This document shows, piece after piece, positions 43,303 to 52,138 of a stretch of DNA of 64,000 bases. This DNA is from H2-BAC3 sp045863035. GTDB taxonomy: Bacteria > Bacteroidota > Ignavibacteria > Ignavibacteriales > Ignavibacteriaceae. The notes below the pieces were generated by a model. That model saw only the letters and a list, made by a program, of their open reading frames with translations, did no database searches and had not been told where the DNA came from. The stretch lies in assembly GCA_045863035.1 (NCBI GenBank), contig BTUV01000012.1:1-64000 (forward strand). Reading direction: 5' to 3'. Both the position numbers and the translations under genes were made by a program. Numbering within the stretch: position 1 is the stretch's first letter; each line of letters opens with the position of its first letter.

Positions 43303-44268
43303 ATGGCTGAGTTTGAAAAACGGTTTTCTCTTGAGGGAATTAACCTTCTTACCTTTTTCGGGTTTAATGATACTAACCTGCGGCTTCTTGAAAACAGATA
43401 TAATACCACACTTATCGCGCGAGGTGAGTCACTACTTATTCGCGGTGTGCAGCAGGAAGTTGAGATCGTGGAGAAGCTGCTCAAGGAGATGGCATTTGTA
43501 TTAAATACCAAAGGCGAACTTTCTGAGCGCGATGTGGCAATGATTGTGGAACTGGTTGGTAAGGGGAAGGAAATGGTTAATGACAAGGACTTTGATTCCA
43601 TAATCCTTTATACAAAGAATGACGTAATTAAAGCTAAAACACCGGGGCAAATTGCTTATCTGCAGATGGCACGCAAAAATGATATCTGTTTTGCAATAGG
43701 TCCGGCAGGCACAGGTAAAACTTATCTGGCTGTTGCATTCGCAGTGAGTGCATTAAAGAATGGGTTTGTTAAGAAAATCGTTCTGGCGCGTCCGGCAGTT
43801 GAAGCTGGTGAAAGTCTCGGGTTTCTTCCGGGTGATTTCAGGGAAAAGATTGACCCGTATCTTCGTCCTTTGTATGATGCGCTTGATGATATGCTTCCGA
43901 CAGAAAAGCTGAAGTCATATATAGAGAAAGGGATAGTGGAAATAGTTCCTCTTGCTTATATGCGCGGAAGAACACTTAACAATGCTTTCGTGATTCTTGA
44001 TGAGGCGCAAAACTCCACAGATACACAGATGAAAATGTTTTTAACACGGCTCGGTGCAAATTCCCGCTCGATTATCACCGGCGATATTACGCAGATTGAT
44101 TTACCCTCAAAAACCGCAAGCGGACTTATAAAAGCAAAGGAAATCCTTCAGGGAATTGATGGAGTCGGGTTTATCTATTTTGAAAAAGCCGATGTTGTCC
44201 GTCATAAATTAGTTAAAGACATTATCGAAGCGTATGAAAAATATCAGGATAAAACTGCTCTAAAGTAA
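43303..44268 (+). CDS. phoH: PhoH-family ATPase (PhoH/YbeZ)
   Basis: A 321-aa cytoplasmic P-loop ATPase. It has an N-terminal KH-like region (about 15-65), Walker A IGPAGTGKTYLA (132-143), RPAVEAGESLGFLPGD, Walker B FVILDEAQN and the RLGANSRSIITGDITQIDLP motif. The family works in RNA metabolism next to YbeY in many bacteria; ybeY is not in the window. It lies just behind a terminator, so either read-through or a promoter inside the preceding gene must supply it. Its end overlaps mazG by 9 nt. Confidence 0.95.
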   Translation: MAEFEKRFSLEGINLLTFFGFNDTNLRLLENRYNTTLIARGESLLIRGVQQEVEIVEKLLKEMAFVLNTKGELSERDVAMIVELVGKGKEMVNDKDFDSIILYTKNDVIKAKTPGQIAYLQMARKNDICFAIGPAGTGKTYLAVAFAVSALKNGFVKKIVLARPAVEAGESLGFLPGDFREKIDPYLRPLYDALDDMLPTEKLKSYIEKGIVEIVPLAYMRGRTLNNAFVILDEAQNSTDTQMKMFLTRLGANSRSIITGDITQIDLPSKTASGLIKAKEILQGIDGVGFIYFEKADVVRHKLVKDIIEAYEKYQDKTALK

Positions 44269-45027
44269 TTCTTTAGTTTTACTTTCATCCCAAAGTTCAC
44301 CCATCAGTTTTAACCCGGCCTCAGCCAGCGGGATTTCTTTTTTTCTGAGTTCCTGCTCTATATACCTGAATCGTTTCATAAATTTTGATGTTGCCTTTCG
44401 CAGAGCGTCTTCCGGATTCACCTGAATAAACCGGGAATAATTTGCAAGAGCAAACAACAAATCACCGAACTCTTCCTCTGTTTTAAGTTTGTCTCCGCCG
44501 GCTTCTGCTTCTCTGAATTCACCGAGCTCCTCATTTACCTTTTTCCAAACTTCATCTTTATGACTCCAGTCGAAGCCCACTTTCGATGCTTTTTCCTGAA
44601 TGCGATGAGCTTTGAGTAAGGCAGGAAGGTCATTTGGAATTCCTTCAAGCAATGACTTTCTCCCTTCTGAAAGTTTTATGGTTTCCCAGTTTTTTTTAAC
44701 TGCCGATGCATCTTTAGCTTCTGCCTCTCCGAAAACATGGGGATGCCTTCTAATCAGTTTTTCGGTAATTGAGTCAATTACGTCGTTTACCGTAAATTCT
44801 TGTCTTTCCTCTGCCATAATAGTATGGAAGACTACGTGGAGGAGCAAATCTCCTAACTCTTTTTTTAGCTCCTGGTAATCACCCTCGTCTATGGCGTGGA
44901 CAACTTCAAAAGCTTCTTCAAGAGTATTGGCCTTAATGGAATCGTTAGTTTGCTCCCTGTCCCACGGACATTCTTTACGGAGTCGTTTCACGATAGCGAT
45001 AAATTCGTTAAATTTAATTTCAGACAT
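44260..45027 (-). CDS. mazG: Nucleoside triphosphate pyrophosphohydrolase MazG
   Basis: Hydrolyses NTPs/dNTPs to monophosphates as house-cleaning. The 255-aa protein has two MazG domains: the first with RKECPWDREQTNDSIKANTLEEAFEVVHAI and the metal motif EELKKELGDLLL-type (DYQELKKELGDLLLHVVFH), the second with EELGEFREAEAG and EEFGDLLFALANYSRF. Length and motifs match the two-domain bacterial form. It is convergent with phoH (9-nt overlap) and divergent from the RidA-family gene. Confidence 0.95.
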   Translation of the reverse strand: MSEIKFNEFIAIVKRLRKECPWDREQTNDSIKANTLEEAFEVVHAIDEGDYQELKKELGDLLLHVVFHTIMAEERQEFTVNDVIDSITEKLIRRHPHVFGEAEAKDASAVKKNWETIKLSEGRKSLLEGIPNDLPALLKAHRIQEKASKVGFDWSHKDEVWKKVNEELGEFREAEAGGDKLKTEEEFGDLLFALANYSRFIQVNPEDALRKATSKFMKRFRYIEQELRKKEIPLAEAGLKLMGELWDESKTKELL

Positions 45028-45096
45028 TCAAAATATCCTGCGGGATGTTCACTGAATTCTCTTCAAAATAGTTTTCAAAATAGGAAAAGAAGACAG

Positions 45097-45564
45097 ATGT
45101 TAATAGAAGAAAAGATTAAAACTCTGGGTTTTAGCGTTCCGGCACCTGCAAAACCTTTAGCAGCATACATACCGGCAATACAAACAGGCGATTTGGTATT
45201 TACCTCTGGTCAAGTACCCCTCCAGGATGGCGTAATTTTGTACACAGGGCAGGTCCCCGTTGAATTAAGTGTAGAGGATGCCAGAAAAGCCGCCGAAATT
45301 TGCTGCCTGAACTGCCTTGCTGCCATAAAAGGGGTGGCTGGTTCGCTTGATGCAATTGACCGGATTATTAAAGTTACCGTATTTGTAAATTCATCAGCAG
45401 GATTTGGCGATCAGCCGGTGGTTGCCAATGGCGCTTCTGAGCTGCTGGAGAAAATTTTCGGTGATAAGGGCAAACATGTCCGGGCGGCGGTTGGAGCAGC
45501 AGGTCTTCCGAAAAACTCTTCGGTTGAGATTGAGATGGTCGTTAAACTCAAACCGCTTAACTAA
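45097..45564 (+). CDS. RidA/YjgF-family protein (long form)
   Basis: A 155-aa member of the Rid superfamily, whose archetype hydrolyses reactive imine/enamine intermediates. It matches the longer subgroup beginning IEEKIKTLGFSVPAPAKPLAAYIPAIQTGDLVFTSGQ, with later VTVFVNSSAGFGDQPVVANGASELLEKIFG and RAAVGAAGLPKNSSVEIE. The arginine in KHVRAAVG corresponds to the conserved site residue. The ATG at 45097 is chosen over a longer frame that runs into mazG; an AGGAAAAG ribosome-like site precedes it. Confidence 0.9.
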   Translation: MLIEEKIKTLGFSVPAPAKPLAAYIPAIQTGDLVFTSGQVPLQDGVILYTGQVPVELSVEDARKAAEICCLNCLAAIKGVAGSLDAIDRIIKVTVFVNSSAGFGDQPVVANGASELLEKIFGDKGKHVRAAVGAAGLPKNSSVEIEMVVKLKPLN

Positions 45565-45575
45565 TTCACGATAGG

Positions 45576-46673
45576 ATGACTCAGACCGCCAAAAGAAACA
45601 GGGTCATTTTCCTGGATTTGATCCGGGCTTTTGCAGTGCTGAACATGGTGCAGGGGCACACGATAGACGTCTTGTTAGGAAAGGATTATCGTCTGCTAGA
45701 TTCGTTTGTTTACAGTATCTGGAATTTTAACCGCGGCATGACGGCCCCGCTGTTTATGTTTACCGCAGGTACAACATTTACCTATCTGTTCAGGATGCAG
45801 TCGGCCGGGTTCACCGATAATCCCAGATTCTATAAGGGCTTCAAGCGGGCAATGCTTCTGTTGTTTATAGGTTATCTTATGAAATTGCCAACAGGAAATC
45901 CGTTGTATTTTTTTTCACTGCCTGATAAAATGTGGAAACTATTTTTTGCGGCAGATGTTTTGCAGATTATTTCGTTTGGATTGTTGTTTTTACTTTTTTT
46001 TCTTTTTTTTGCAGAGCGGTTTAAAATTAAAGATATTTTCGTTCTTGGCTCGGCATTGCTGCTCACAACCTTCAGCGCGCCGTATGTATTAAATATAAAC
46101 TGGTCTGATTTTGTGCACGTTTCAGTTGCGAATTATCTTGATATGAATAACGGTTCACTGTTTACCATATTCCCATGGTTAGCATATATATTCGCGGGCG
46201 GAATTCTTGGCAGCTTCCTGGCAAAGGCAGGACGGATACATCAGGAAAGAAAACTTGGTGCGATAGTGGCATTTTCCGGACTAATGCTCCTGCTCGCGGC
46301 GTTAATTGCTGATCAGTCGGAAATTGCCTTAACAGGTAAATCAACTCTCTGGCTGCATAGTCCCGCGCTGGTTTTTCTGCGTTTGGGTCTGGTGCTGATT
46401 GTAACTTCACTTTTTATATTAGTTTCTGTCAGAGTAAGAGATATACCAAAAATTGTTGTTCTTTTAGGTCGTAATACTTTGCTGATCTATGTCGTACATT
46501 TGGTTATTCTTTACGGAAGTCCATGGAGTATCGGTATTAATAAATTTATAGGATATAGCTTTACACCGGTTGAAACTGTAATTTCAGCCATTGTAATGAT
46601 TGCCCTGATGATAGGAATGGTGATCATCTTTAATAAACTTAATTTCAAAAACAGACAGCTTGTAACATCGTAA
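45576..46673 (+). CDS. Heparan-alpha-glucosaminide N-acetyltransferase-like membrane protein (DUF1624 type)
   Basis: A 365-aa polytopic inner-membrane protein with about ten helices. The N-terminus RVIFLDLIRAFAVLNMVQGHTIDVLL is the hallmark of the DUF1624/HGSNAT-like transmembrane acyltransferases, and the histidine in QGHT corresponds to the conserved catalytic-type histidine. Members move acyl groups across membranes onto sugars. The substrate here is unknown; closeness to the Kdo/LPS genes would fit an envelope-glycan role. A TAGGATG ribosome/start arrangement is present. Confidence 0.78.
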   Translation: MTQTAKRNRVIFLDLIRAFAVLNMVQGHTIDVLLGKDYRLLDSFVYSIWNFNRGMTAPLFMFTAGTTFTYLFRMQSAGFTDNPRFYKGFKRAMLLLFIGYLMKLPTGNPLYFFSLPDKMWKLFFAADVLQIISFGLLFLLFFLFFAERFKIKDIFVLGSALLLTTFSAPYVLNINWSDFVHVSVANYLDMNNGSLFTIFPWLAYIFAGGILGSFLAKAGRIHQERKLGAIVAFSGLMLLLAALIADQSEIALTGKSTLWLHSPALVFLRLGLVLIVTSLFILVSVRVRDIPKIVVLLGRNTLLIYVVHLVILYGSPWSIGINKFIGYSFTPVETVISAIVMIALMIGMVIIFNKLNFKNRQLVTS

Positions 46674-46679
46674 GTTCTT

Positions 46680-47711
46680 GTGAGCAGAAAATCTAAAAAT
46701 ACTACTCCCGATCCGCTTTCAGAAGATACGCAGGTGGATTCAGCGCTTCGCCCGTCGCGGCTGCAAGAATTCAGAGGTCAGGAGAAAATAGTTAATAACC
46801 TGAAAGTATTTATCGGCGCAGCCCGGAAAAGGGGAGAAGCGCTTGATCATATACTCCTGACCGGACCTCCGGGTCTGGGAAAGACCACTCTTGCAAATAT
46901 AGTTGCCCACGAAATGGACAAACCTATTAAAGTAACATCCGGACCGGTGCTCGAAAAACCGGGTGACTTAGCAGGTGTTCTTACTAATCTCGAAGAAGGG
47001 TCAGTTCTTTTTATTGATGAGATTCACCGGCTCAGCCCGGTAGTTGAAGAGTTTTTATACTCTGCTATGGAGGATTTCAGGATTGATATAATGATTGATT
47101 CCGGACCAAGCGCGCGAAGTGTGCAAATAAGTTTGCCAAGATATACTTTGGTAGGCGCAACCACAAGAGCCGGAATGCTTACATCACCACTGCGTGACAG
47201 ATTCGGCATCAAATTCCGTCTTGATTATTATGATGCTGCATTGCTTCAAACCATAGTTCTCCGTTCGGCAGGGTTACTTCAGGTAAGTATTGAAGAAACT
47301 GCTGCACTTGAAATAGCAAAGCGATCACGAGGTACACCGCGCATTGCAAACCGTCTGCTCAGGAGAACACGCGATTTTGCGGATTATGAAAATATGACGA
47401 CTATAAATCCTGAGATTGCAAGGATTGCATTAGATGCACTCGAGGTGGATGAATATGGTCTTGATGAAATGGACAAAGATATACTTCTGACCATCATAGA
47501 AAAATTCAGTGGTGGCCCTGTCGGGCTTAATGCACTTTCAGTAGCAGTGAATGAGGATGCCGGTACTATCGAAGAAGTTTACGAACCGTTTCTGATTCAG
47601 CAGGGGTTTCTTAACAGGACTCCGCGGGGTCGCGAGGTAACTCCTCTCGGATACAAACGTTTAGGAAAACAAAAACCGCTCGCAGGTGGCGGTCTATTTG
47701 AAAGTTTATGA
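46680..47711 (+). CDS. ruvB: Holliday junction branch migration ATPase RuvB
   Basis: Hexameric motor that drives branch migration with RuvA. The 343-aa protein has RPSRLQEFRGQEKI, Walker A TGPPGLGKTT (61-70), Walker B VLFIDEIHRL, the LVGATTRAGMLTSPLRDRFG sensor region and the C-terminal winged helix (NEDAGTIEEVYEPFLIQQGFLNRTPRGR). The start is GTG. ruvA and ruvC are not in the window. The kdsA ATG overlaps the ruvB stop. Confidence 0.98.
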   Translation: MSRKSKNTTPDPLSEDTQVDSALRPSRLQEFRGQEKIVNNLKVFIGAARKRGEALDHILLTGPPGLGKTTLANIVAHEMDKPIKVTSGPVLEKPGDLAGVLTNLEEGSVLFIDEIHRLSPVVEEFLYSAMEDFRIDIMIDSGPSARSVQISLPRYTLVGATTRAGMLTSPLRDRFGIKFRLDYYDAALLQTIVLRSAGLLQVSIEETAALEIAKRSRGTPRIANRLLRRTRDFADYENMTTINPEIARIALDALEVDEYGLDEMDKDILLTIIEKFSGGPVGLNALSVAVNEDAGTIEEVYEPFLIQQGFLNRTPRGREVTPLGYKRLGKQKPLAGGGLFESL

Positions 47712-48520
47712 TTATGAATATACAGGAGATAACAAAAAAGAATTCTTTCTTCCTTATTGCGGGTCCGTGTGTAGTTGAGTCACGGGAATTACTTTTCACG
47801 GTTGCTGAGCATGCGAAAGAAATTACAAATCGGCTGGGAATTCCGTATATATTCAAGGCAAGTTACAAAAAAGCGAACCGCACCAGTCTTGAATCTTTCA
47901 CCGGTATAGGTGATCTTGAAGCACTTGAATACCTCCGTGAGGTTAAAGAAAAGTTTAAACTGCCTGTTCTGACTGATGTTCACTCTGCTGAAGAAGCCGT
48001 ACTGGCAGCCGCGTATGTTGACGTGCTTCAGATACCTGCATTTCTCTGCCGGCAGACTGATTTGTTACTGGCCGCAGGGAAAACCGGCCGTGTGGTGAAT
48101 ATAAAAAAGGGGCAGTTTCTTGCTCCGTGGGATATGAAGTACGCGGCAGAAAAAACCAAATCAACCGGCAATACAAATATCTGGCTGACTGAACGCGGAA
48201 CTACTTTTGGTTATGGTAACCTTGTTGTAGATATGCGTTCATTTGTGATGATGCGGAAACTTGGTTATCCGGTTATTATGGACGCCACTCATTCAGTGCA
48301 GCTTCCGGGCGCGGGGGGTAAAACCTCAGGTCAGCCCGAATATATAAAAACACTTGCAAGTGCTGCTATGGCCACCGGTATTGACGGGCTCTTTCTTGAA
48401 GTGCATCCGGAACCCCGGCATGCTATGAGTGACGCTGACAGTCAGTTGCAACTCTCATCGCTTGACGAAATGTTGTTACAGTTAAAGGATATTGATACCG
48501 TAATAAGGAAATATGCCTGA
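47708..48520 (+). CDS. kdsA: 3-deoxy-8-phosphooctulonate (Kdo-8-P) synthase
   Basis: Condenses phosphoenolpyruvate with arabinose 5-phosphate to make Kdo-8-P for LPS. The 270-aa TIM-barrel enzyme has IAGPCVVESRELL, IFKASYKKANRTS, VLTDVHSAEEA, LQIPAFLCRQTDLLLAA, and DATHSVQLPGAGG. The cysteine in PAFLCRQT is normal for the family and the asparagine/cysteine metal-site question was not resolved. A second in-frame ATG lies two codons downstream. It overlaps ruvB by 4 nt and the next gene by 8 nt. Confidence 0.97.
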   Translation: MIMNIQEITKKNSFFLIAGPCVVESRELLFTVAEHAKEITNRLGIPYIFKASYKKANRTSLESFTGIGDLEALEYLREVKEKFKLPVLTDVHSAEEAVLAAAYVDVLQIPAFLCRQTDLLLAAGKTGRVVNIKKGQFLAPWDMKYAAEKTKSTGNTNIWLTERGTTFGYGNLVVDMRSFVMMRKLGYPVIMDATHSVQLPGAGGKTSGQPEYIKTLASAAMATGIDGLFLEVHPEPRHAMSDADSQLQLSSLDEMLLQLKDIDTVIRKYA

Positions 48521-49241
48521 TCCATTACTCATATATCCGCGCCGGCTGACAGAAACCGAGCTGAAGTATCTGAGATACATTCTTCCGGCCTCCGTTCCTG
48601 TATATAATGAGTATTTTACTCAGCTTTCAGATTTATGGGTAATTGGTCACGGCAGGTTTGGTCACGAAAATCTGGTGCTGGGGAATAAGGATACCGTGAA
48701 TACCCATCACTCCGGCTTGGGGAGTATATTCGCCGCGGGTGTATATATAGAAAACAGCATAAGGACCGAACTCCTGCTGCATGCAATGGTAGAGGGGCAG
48801 GCAGAGTTTGACATTATGAACCAGCCGGAAGAAAAGGGGGATACTGCATACACACTTTCGCTTTGGAGGCCGGGAGAAAAACTGCATGGCAGCACCGTTA
48901 AAGTAAGAGAGATTCCCCTGACAAGGGATAAACTGCTTCTTGCTTGTGACCGGGAAAAACGTCAATTCTGGATTCACGAATACGACACTCAGTTTAACCG
49001 CATCATACCGGCAACAAACCTGCTGAATGAAATCCGCTTTGTTGCCGGATTTAAAGGAGATGTAAAGCCAAAGGAAATCTTCGCGCAGCTTGATTCTGTT
49101 AGCGATGAAAAGATCGTAAGAGCATTTATAAAATACAATAAGTTGTTCAAAAAGATTGAACATCTTCAGATTACTCCGCCTGCTCCGGAGAAGCAAAAAT
49201 CTGGTTTTTTTGAAAGATTATTCAAAGGTAATCAGCATTGA
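48513..49241 (+). CDS. Uncharacterised protein between kdsA and kdsD
   Basis: I do not recognise this 242-aa protein. It is soluble, with no signal peptide or membrane helix. Visible stretches are LTETELKYLRYILPASVP, LSDLWVIGHGRFGHENLVLGN, SLWRPGEKLHGSTVKVREIPL and a basic C-terminal tail ending KSGFFERLFKG. It lacks the DxDxT motif of haloacid dehalogenase phosphatases, so it is not an evident KdsC. The 8-nt overlap with kdsA and 4-nt TTGA overlap with kdsD make it an integral part of the Kdo operon. Confidence 0.7.
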   Translation: MPDPLLIYPRRLTETELKYLRYILPASVPVYNEYFTQLSDLWVIGHGRFGHENLVLGNKDTVNTHHSGLGSIFAAGVYIENSIRTELLLHAMVEGQAEFDIMNQPEEKGDTAYTLSLWRPGEKLHGSTVKVREIPLTRDKLLLACDREKRQFWIHEYDTQFNRIIPATNLLNEIRFVAGFKGDVKPKEIFAQLDSVSDEKIVRAFIKYNKLFKKIEHLQITPPAPEKQKSGFFERLFKGNQH

Positions 49242-50215
49242 CCGAACGTCAGATTATTAAAAGAGGAAAGGACGTAATCCGGATTGAATCTGAACAGATT
49301 TCCCGGCTCCTCACCAGTATTAACAATGAATTCGTAAAAGCAGCTCTCTGTATATATGAATGTACCGGGAGGGTAGTCCTGACCGGAATGGGAAAATCGG
49401 GATTAATCGCGCGGAAGATAGTTGCTACGCTTAATTCAACCGGCACGCCCGCTATATATCTGCATCCTGCCGATGCTTTCCATGGTGATCTTGGAATGGT
49501 GCGCAAAGAAGATGTGGTAATTCTTATTTCAAAAAGCGGAGAAACCGAAGACCTGCTTCATCTTGTCCCTCTCCTCAAACGACTTGGCATAAAACTGATA
49601 ACCATGACCGGTAACAAAGATTCAAAGATGGCACGTGAGTCTGATATCAATTTATTTATTGATGTTACAGAGGAGGCCTGTCCGTTTGATCTGGCGCCAA
49701 CTTCTTCTACCACTGCAACGCTTGCTATGGGTGATGCACTTTCAGTTGTTCTGCTTGAGATGCGCGGATTTACAGAGCAGGATTTTGCTTCTCTGCATCC
49801 TGGCGGCAGTTTGGGTAAACGGCTTTCACTTCGCCTTGAAGAAATTATGGCAAAAGGCAGCCAAATTCCTGTTGTGGGGAAATCAGCTTCGCTCAAAGAT
49901 GCTATCTACGAAATTTCAAGCAAGAGATACGGCACTACCGCCGTTGTGGATGACGGTGGAAAACTTTGCGGCATTATAACAGATGGCGATCTCAGGCGGC
50001 TGCTTGAAAAAACTATGGAAATAACCAACCTTCAGGCGAAGGATATCATGAATCGTTCACCTAAAACCATTACAAGGGATGTGCTTGCCTCCCGCGCGCT
50101 TCAATTAATGGAAAATTATAAGATAACCTCTCTCATTATTGTTGATGAGAATATGGCGCCGGAAGGGATAATTCATTTACATGACCTGGTTAATCTCGGG
50201 CTGAAAATCCGATGA
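49238..50215 (+). CDS. kdsD: Arabinose-5-phosphate isomerase (KdsD/KpsF)
   Basis: Converts ribulose 5-phosphate to arabinose 5-phosphate, the substrate of KdsA. The 325-aa protein has a SIS domain (about 35-175; TGMGKSGLIARKIVATLNSTGTPA, HGDLGMVRKEDVVILISKSGET, PTSSTTATLAMGDALSV) and two CBS domains (about 205-325; EISSKRYGTTAVVDDGGKLCGIITDGDL). The start is TTG within a 4-nt TTGA overlap with the upstream stop. kdsC does not follow; lptC starts 4 nt before its end. Confidence 0.97.
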   Translation: MTERQIIKRGKDVIRIESEQISRLLTSINNEFVKAALCIYECTGRVVLTGMGKSGLIARKIVATLNSTGTPAIYLHPADAFHGDLGMVRKEDVVILISKSGETEDLLHLVPLLKRLGIKLITMTGNKDSKMARESDINLFIDVTEEACPFDLAPTSSTTATLAMGDALSVVLLEMRGFTEQDFASLHPGGSLGKRLSLRLEEIMAKGSQIPVVGKSASLKDAIYEISSKRYGTTAVVDDGGKLCGIITDGDLRRLLEKTMEITNLQAKDIMNRSPKTITRDVLASRALQLMENYKITSLIIVDENMAPEGIIHLHDLVNLGLKIR

Positions 50216-50742
50216 AATGGCTTTTTGTTGCGGCGCTTTTTATCACTTTTTTTACAGGATGCAATCAGGAAAAGATAAAACCTGAGGTTAATACTACGCT
50301 AAACCCGATTGATTTACCCGATCAGGAAAGCTGGGAAAGTGAAGTGATGCTGATTGATACTACGGGGCTGCGCGCGCTGATAACTTCCGGGCATATTCGT
50401 GTTTATTATAAAAATAAAGAGACTCTATTTGAAAAAGGATTGAAAGTGGATTTTTATAATGAACAAAATGCAAAAACAACCACTCTTACCGCTGAACGGG
50501 GGCGAATTGACGATGAGACCAGAGATCTGTACGCGTATGGTAATGTGGTTGCAGTTAATGACAGCGGCGTGGTGCTCAAAAGTGACGAATTGATCTGGCG
50601 AAACAATGAGCAGAAGATAAGAACTGATAAATTTGTTACGATAACTTCAAAATACGAGAGTATTCAGGGGTATGGTTTTGAATCAGATCAGCATATCAGA
50701 AATTATGTCATATATAAAATAAATTATATAACAACATTTTGA
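50212..50742 (+). CDS. lptC: LPS export protein LptC
   Basis: LptC is the bitopic periplasmic link between the LptBFG extractor and LptA. The 176-aa protein has an N-terminal hydrophobic segment ending in a lipobox-like FFTGC (C17), then a beta-jellyroll domain with AERGRIDDETRDLYAYGNVVAVNDSG and SDELIWRNNEQKIRTDKFV. A lipoprotein-type LptC is common in Bacteroidota. Overlaps of 4 nt with both neighbours place it firmly in the kds-lpt operon. Confidence 0.9.
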   Translation: MKWLFVAALFITFFTGCNQEKIKPEVNTTLNPIDLPDQESWESEVMLIDTTGLRALITSGHIRVYYKNKETLFEKGLKVDFYNEQNAKTTTLTAERGRIDDETRDLYAYGNVVAVNDSGVVLKSDELIWRNNEQKIRTDKFVTITSKYESIQGYGFESDQHIRNYVIYKINYITTF

Positions 50743-52127
50743 ACGTGAATTCCAGATTACTCGTTTTATTTTCTTTACTGATACTGACCTCCGAGATATA
50801 TACTCAGACCGGCGGACCAATAAGTGTGACAGGTGACCAGTTAACCGGCCGGCTGGAAAACGGACTTTCCGTTCGCGAAGTAACCGGCAATGTTGTTCTT
50901 ACTCAGGGGAATGTGGTTATCACCTGCGAAAGAGCAATACAGTATCTGGCGGCAAACAACGCGCGTCTGATTGGAAATGTAGTCGTAAGGCAAAATAATC
51001 TGACCATCAAAACACCGGAAGGTTTTTATTATGGGAATGACCGGCGGGCATTTTCTGAGCGCGGTGTTACTCTTGATGACGGTAAGGTAATACTCTCAGC
51101 ACGGATTGGCGAATATTTTTTTAAGGATAACAAAGCAGATTTCAGAAGTAATGTGGTCCTTACTGATGTGCTTTCAACCATGACCTCACAAGAACTGATC
51201 TACTTCCGCGATACTGAATTTGCAGTAGCTCAGTATAATGTTGTGCTTGAAGACAGCGTAAACCGAATTCGTACTGACAGTCTGACGCATGATCGCAGGA
51301 CCCAGATCACGTATTGTTATGGCAATGTTCAGCTTGTTAACCGCTCTGATAATACCGTGATAAACGGTGATTATATGGAAGACTACCGGCTGCGCAAATA
51401 TAGTTTGGTAAGAGGTAACTCCCTTCTTATCCAGATTGACAGTGTATATGCAACAGAAGCAGATACGCTTCTTTCTGTTGATACGCTTATTATTAAATCC
51501 GTTACGATGGAATCTGACCGTGATACTGTTTCGCTCTTCACGGCGAAGGATTCCGTCAGAATTTTGCGCGGAAGTTTCGGCTCAGTGAATGATTTGACCC
51601 GGTATGATAAAACTGCCGGGATTATCACAACCTTTAAGACACACGAAAAGGGAGAAGTGCCGGTACTTTGGTATGACAACTCCCAGCTTACCGGAGATTC
51701 AGTATATATTTATCTGGCAGATAATGTAATCAACCGGATTGATATTAAGGCAAATGCTTTCCTGGTATCCAAAAACGATTTGTATCCTTTCCGCTTTGAT
51801 CAGATACTGGGGAGAAGAATCAGTATGCACTTTAAGGAGAATCAGCTTTCTTATACGGAGATATTTGAAAACGTACTCGGTATATATTATGTATATGAGG
51901 ATGAATCCGGCAACGGAGTAATTAAAGCGAGCGGCTTAAATGCCTGGATTGGGTTTAAGGATAAAAAAGTTGAAACAGTAAAATTTCTTGGTGAGCCGAA
52001 AAGTGAATATCATCCGGAAGCGCTTCTTTCGGGTAATGAAAAATCTTTTACACTCCCCGGATTTCAGCTTCGTAAGGGGAGACCACAAAAAAACGATCTG
52101 CTCAGGCAGCCCGGCAAAAAAGATTAA
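50739..52127 (+). CDS. OstA/LptA-like LPS transport protein
   Basis: A 462-aa exported protein built of tandem OstA-type beta-jellyroll repeats: after the signal segment come ISVTGDQLTGRLENGLSVREVTGNVVLTQGN, then ISARIGEYFF-like and TSQELIYFRDTEFAVAQYNVVLED repeats. LptA of E. coli is only about 185 aa; the long form is typical of Bacteroidota-type OstA-like proteins and would give a longer bridge across the periplasm. The start is TTG in a TTGA overlap with lptC; GTG two codons later is an alternative. lptB follows after 11 nt. Confidence 0.88.
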   Translation: MNVNSRLLVLFSLLILTSEIYTQTGGPISVTGDQLTGRLENGLSVREVTGNVVLTQGNVVITCERAIQYLAANNARLIGNVVVRQNNLTIKTPEGFYYGNDRRAFSERGVTLDDGKVILSARIGEYFFKDNKADFRSNVVLTDVLSTMTSQELIYFRDTEFAVAQYNVVLEDSVNRIRTDSLTHDRRTQITYCYGNVQLVNRSDNTVINGDYMEDYRLRKYSLVRGNSLLIQIDSVYATEADTLLSVDTLIIKSVTMESDRDTVSLFTAKDSVRILRGSFGSVNDLTRYDKTAGIITTFKTHEKGEVPVLWYDNSQLTGDSVYIYLADNVINRIDIKANAFLVSKNDLYPFRFDQILGRRISMHFKENQLSYTEIFENVLGIYYVYEDESGNGVIKASGLNAWIGFKDKKVETVKFLGEPKSEYHPEALLSGNEKSFTLPGFQLRKGRPQKNDLLRQPGKKD

Positions 52128-52138
52128 AATGGTGTTAT

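Noticed and set aside
44896..45096. Longer N-terminus for the RidA-family gene
   Set aside because: The extension is antisense mazG sequence; the conserved Rid fold begins at the ATG at 45097.
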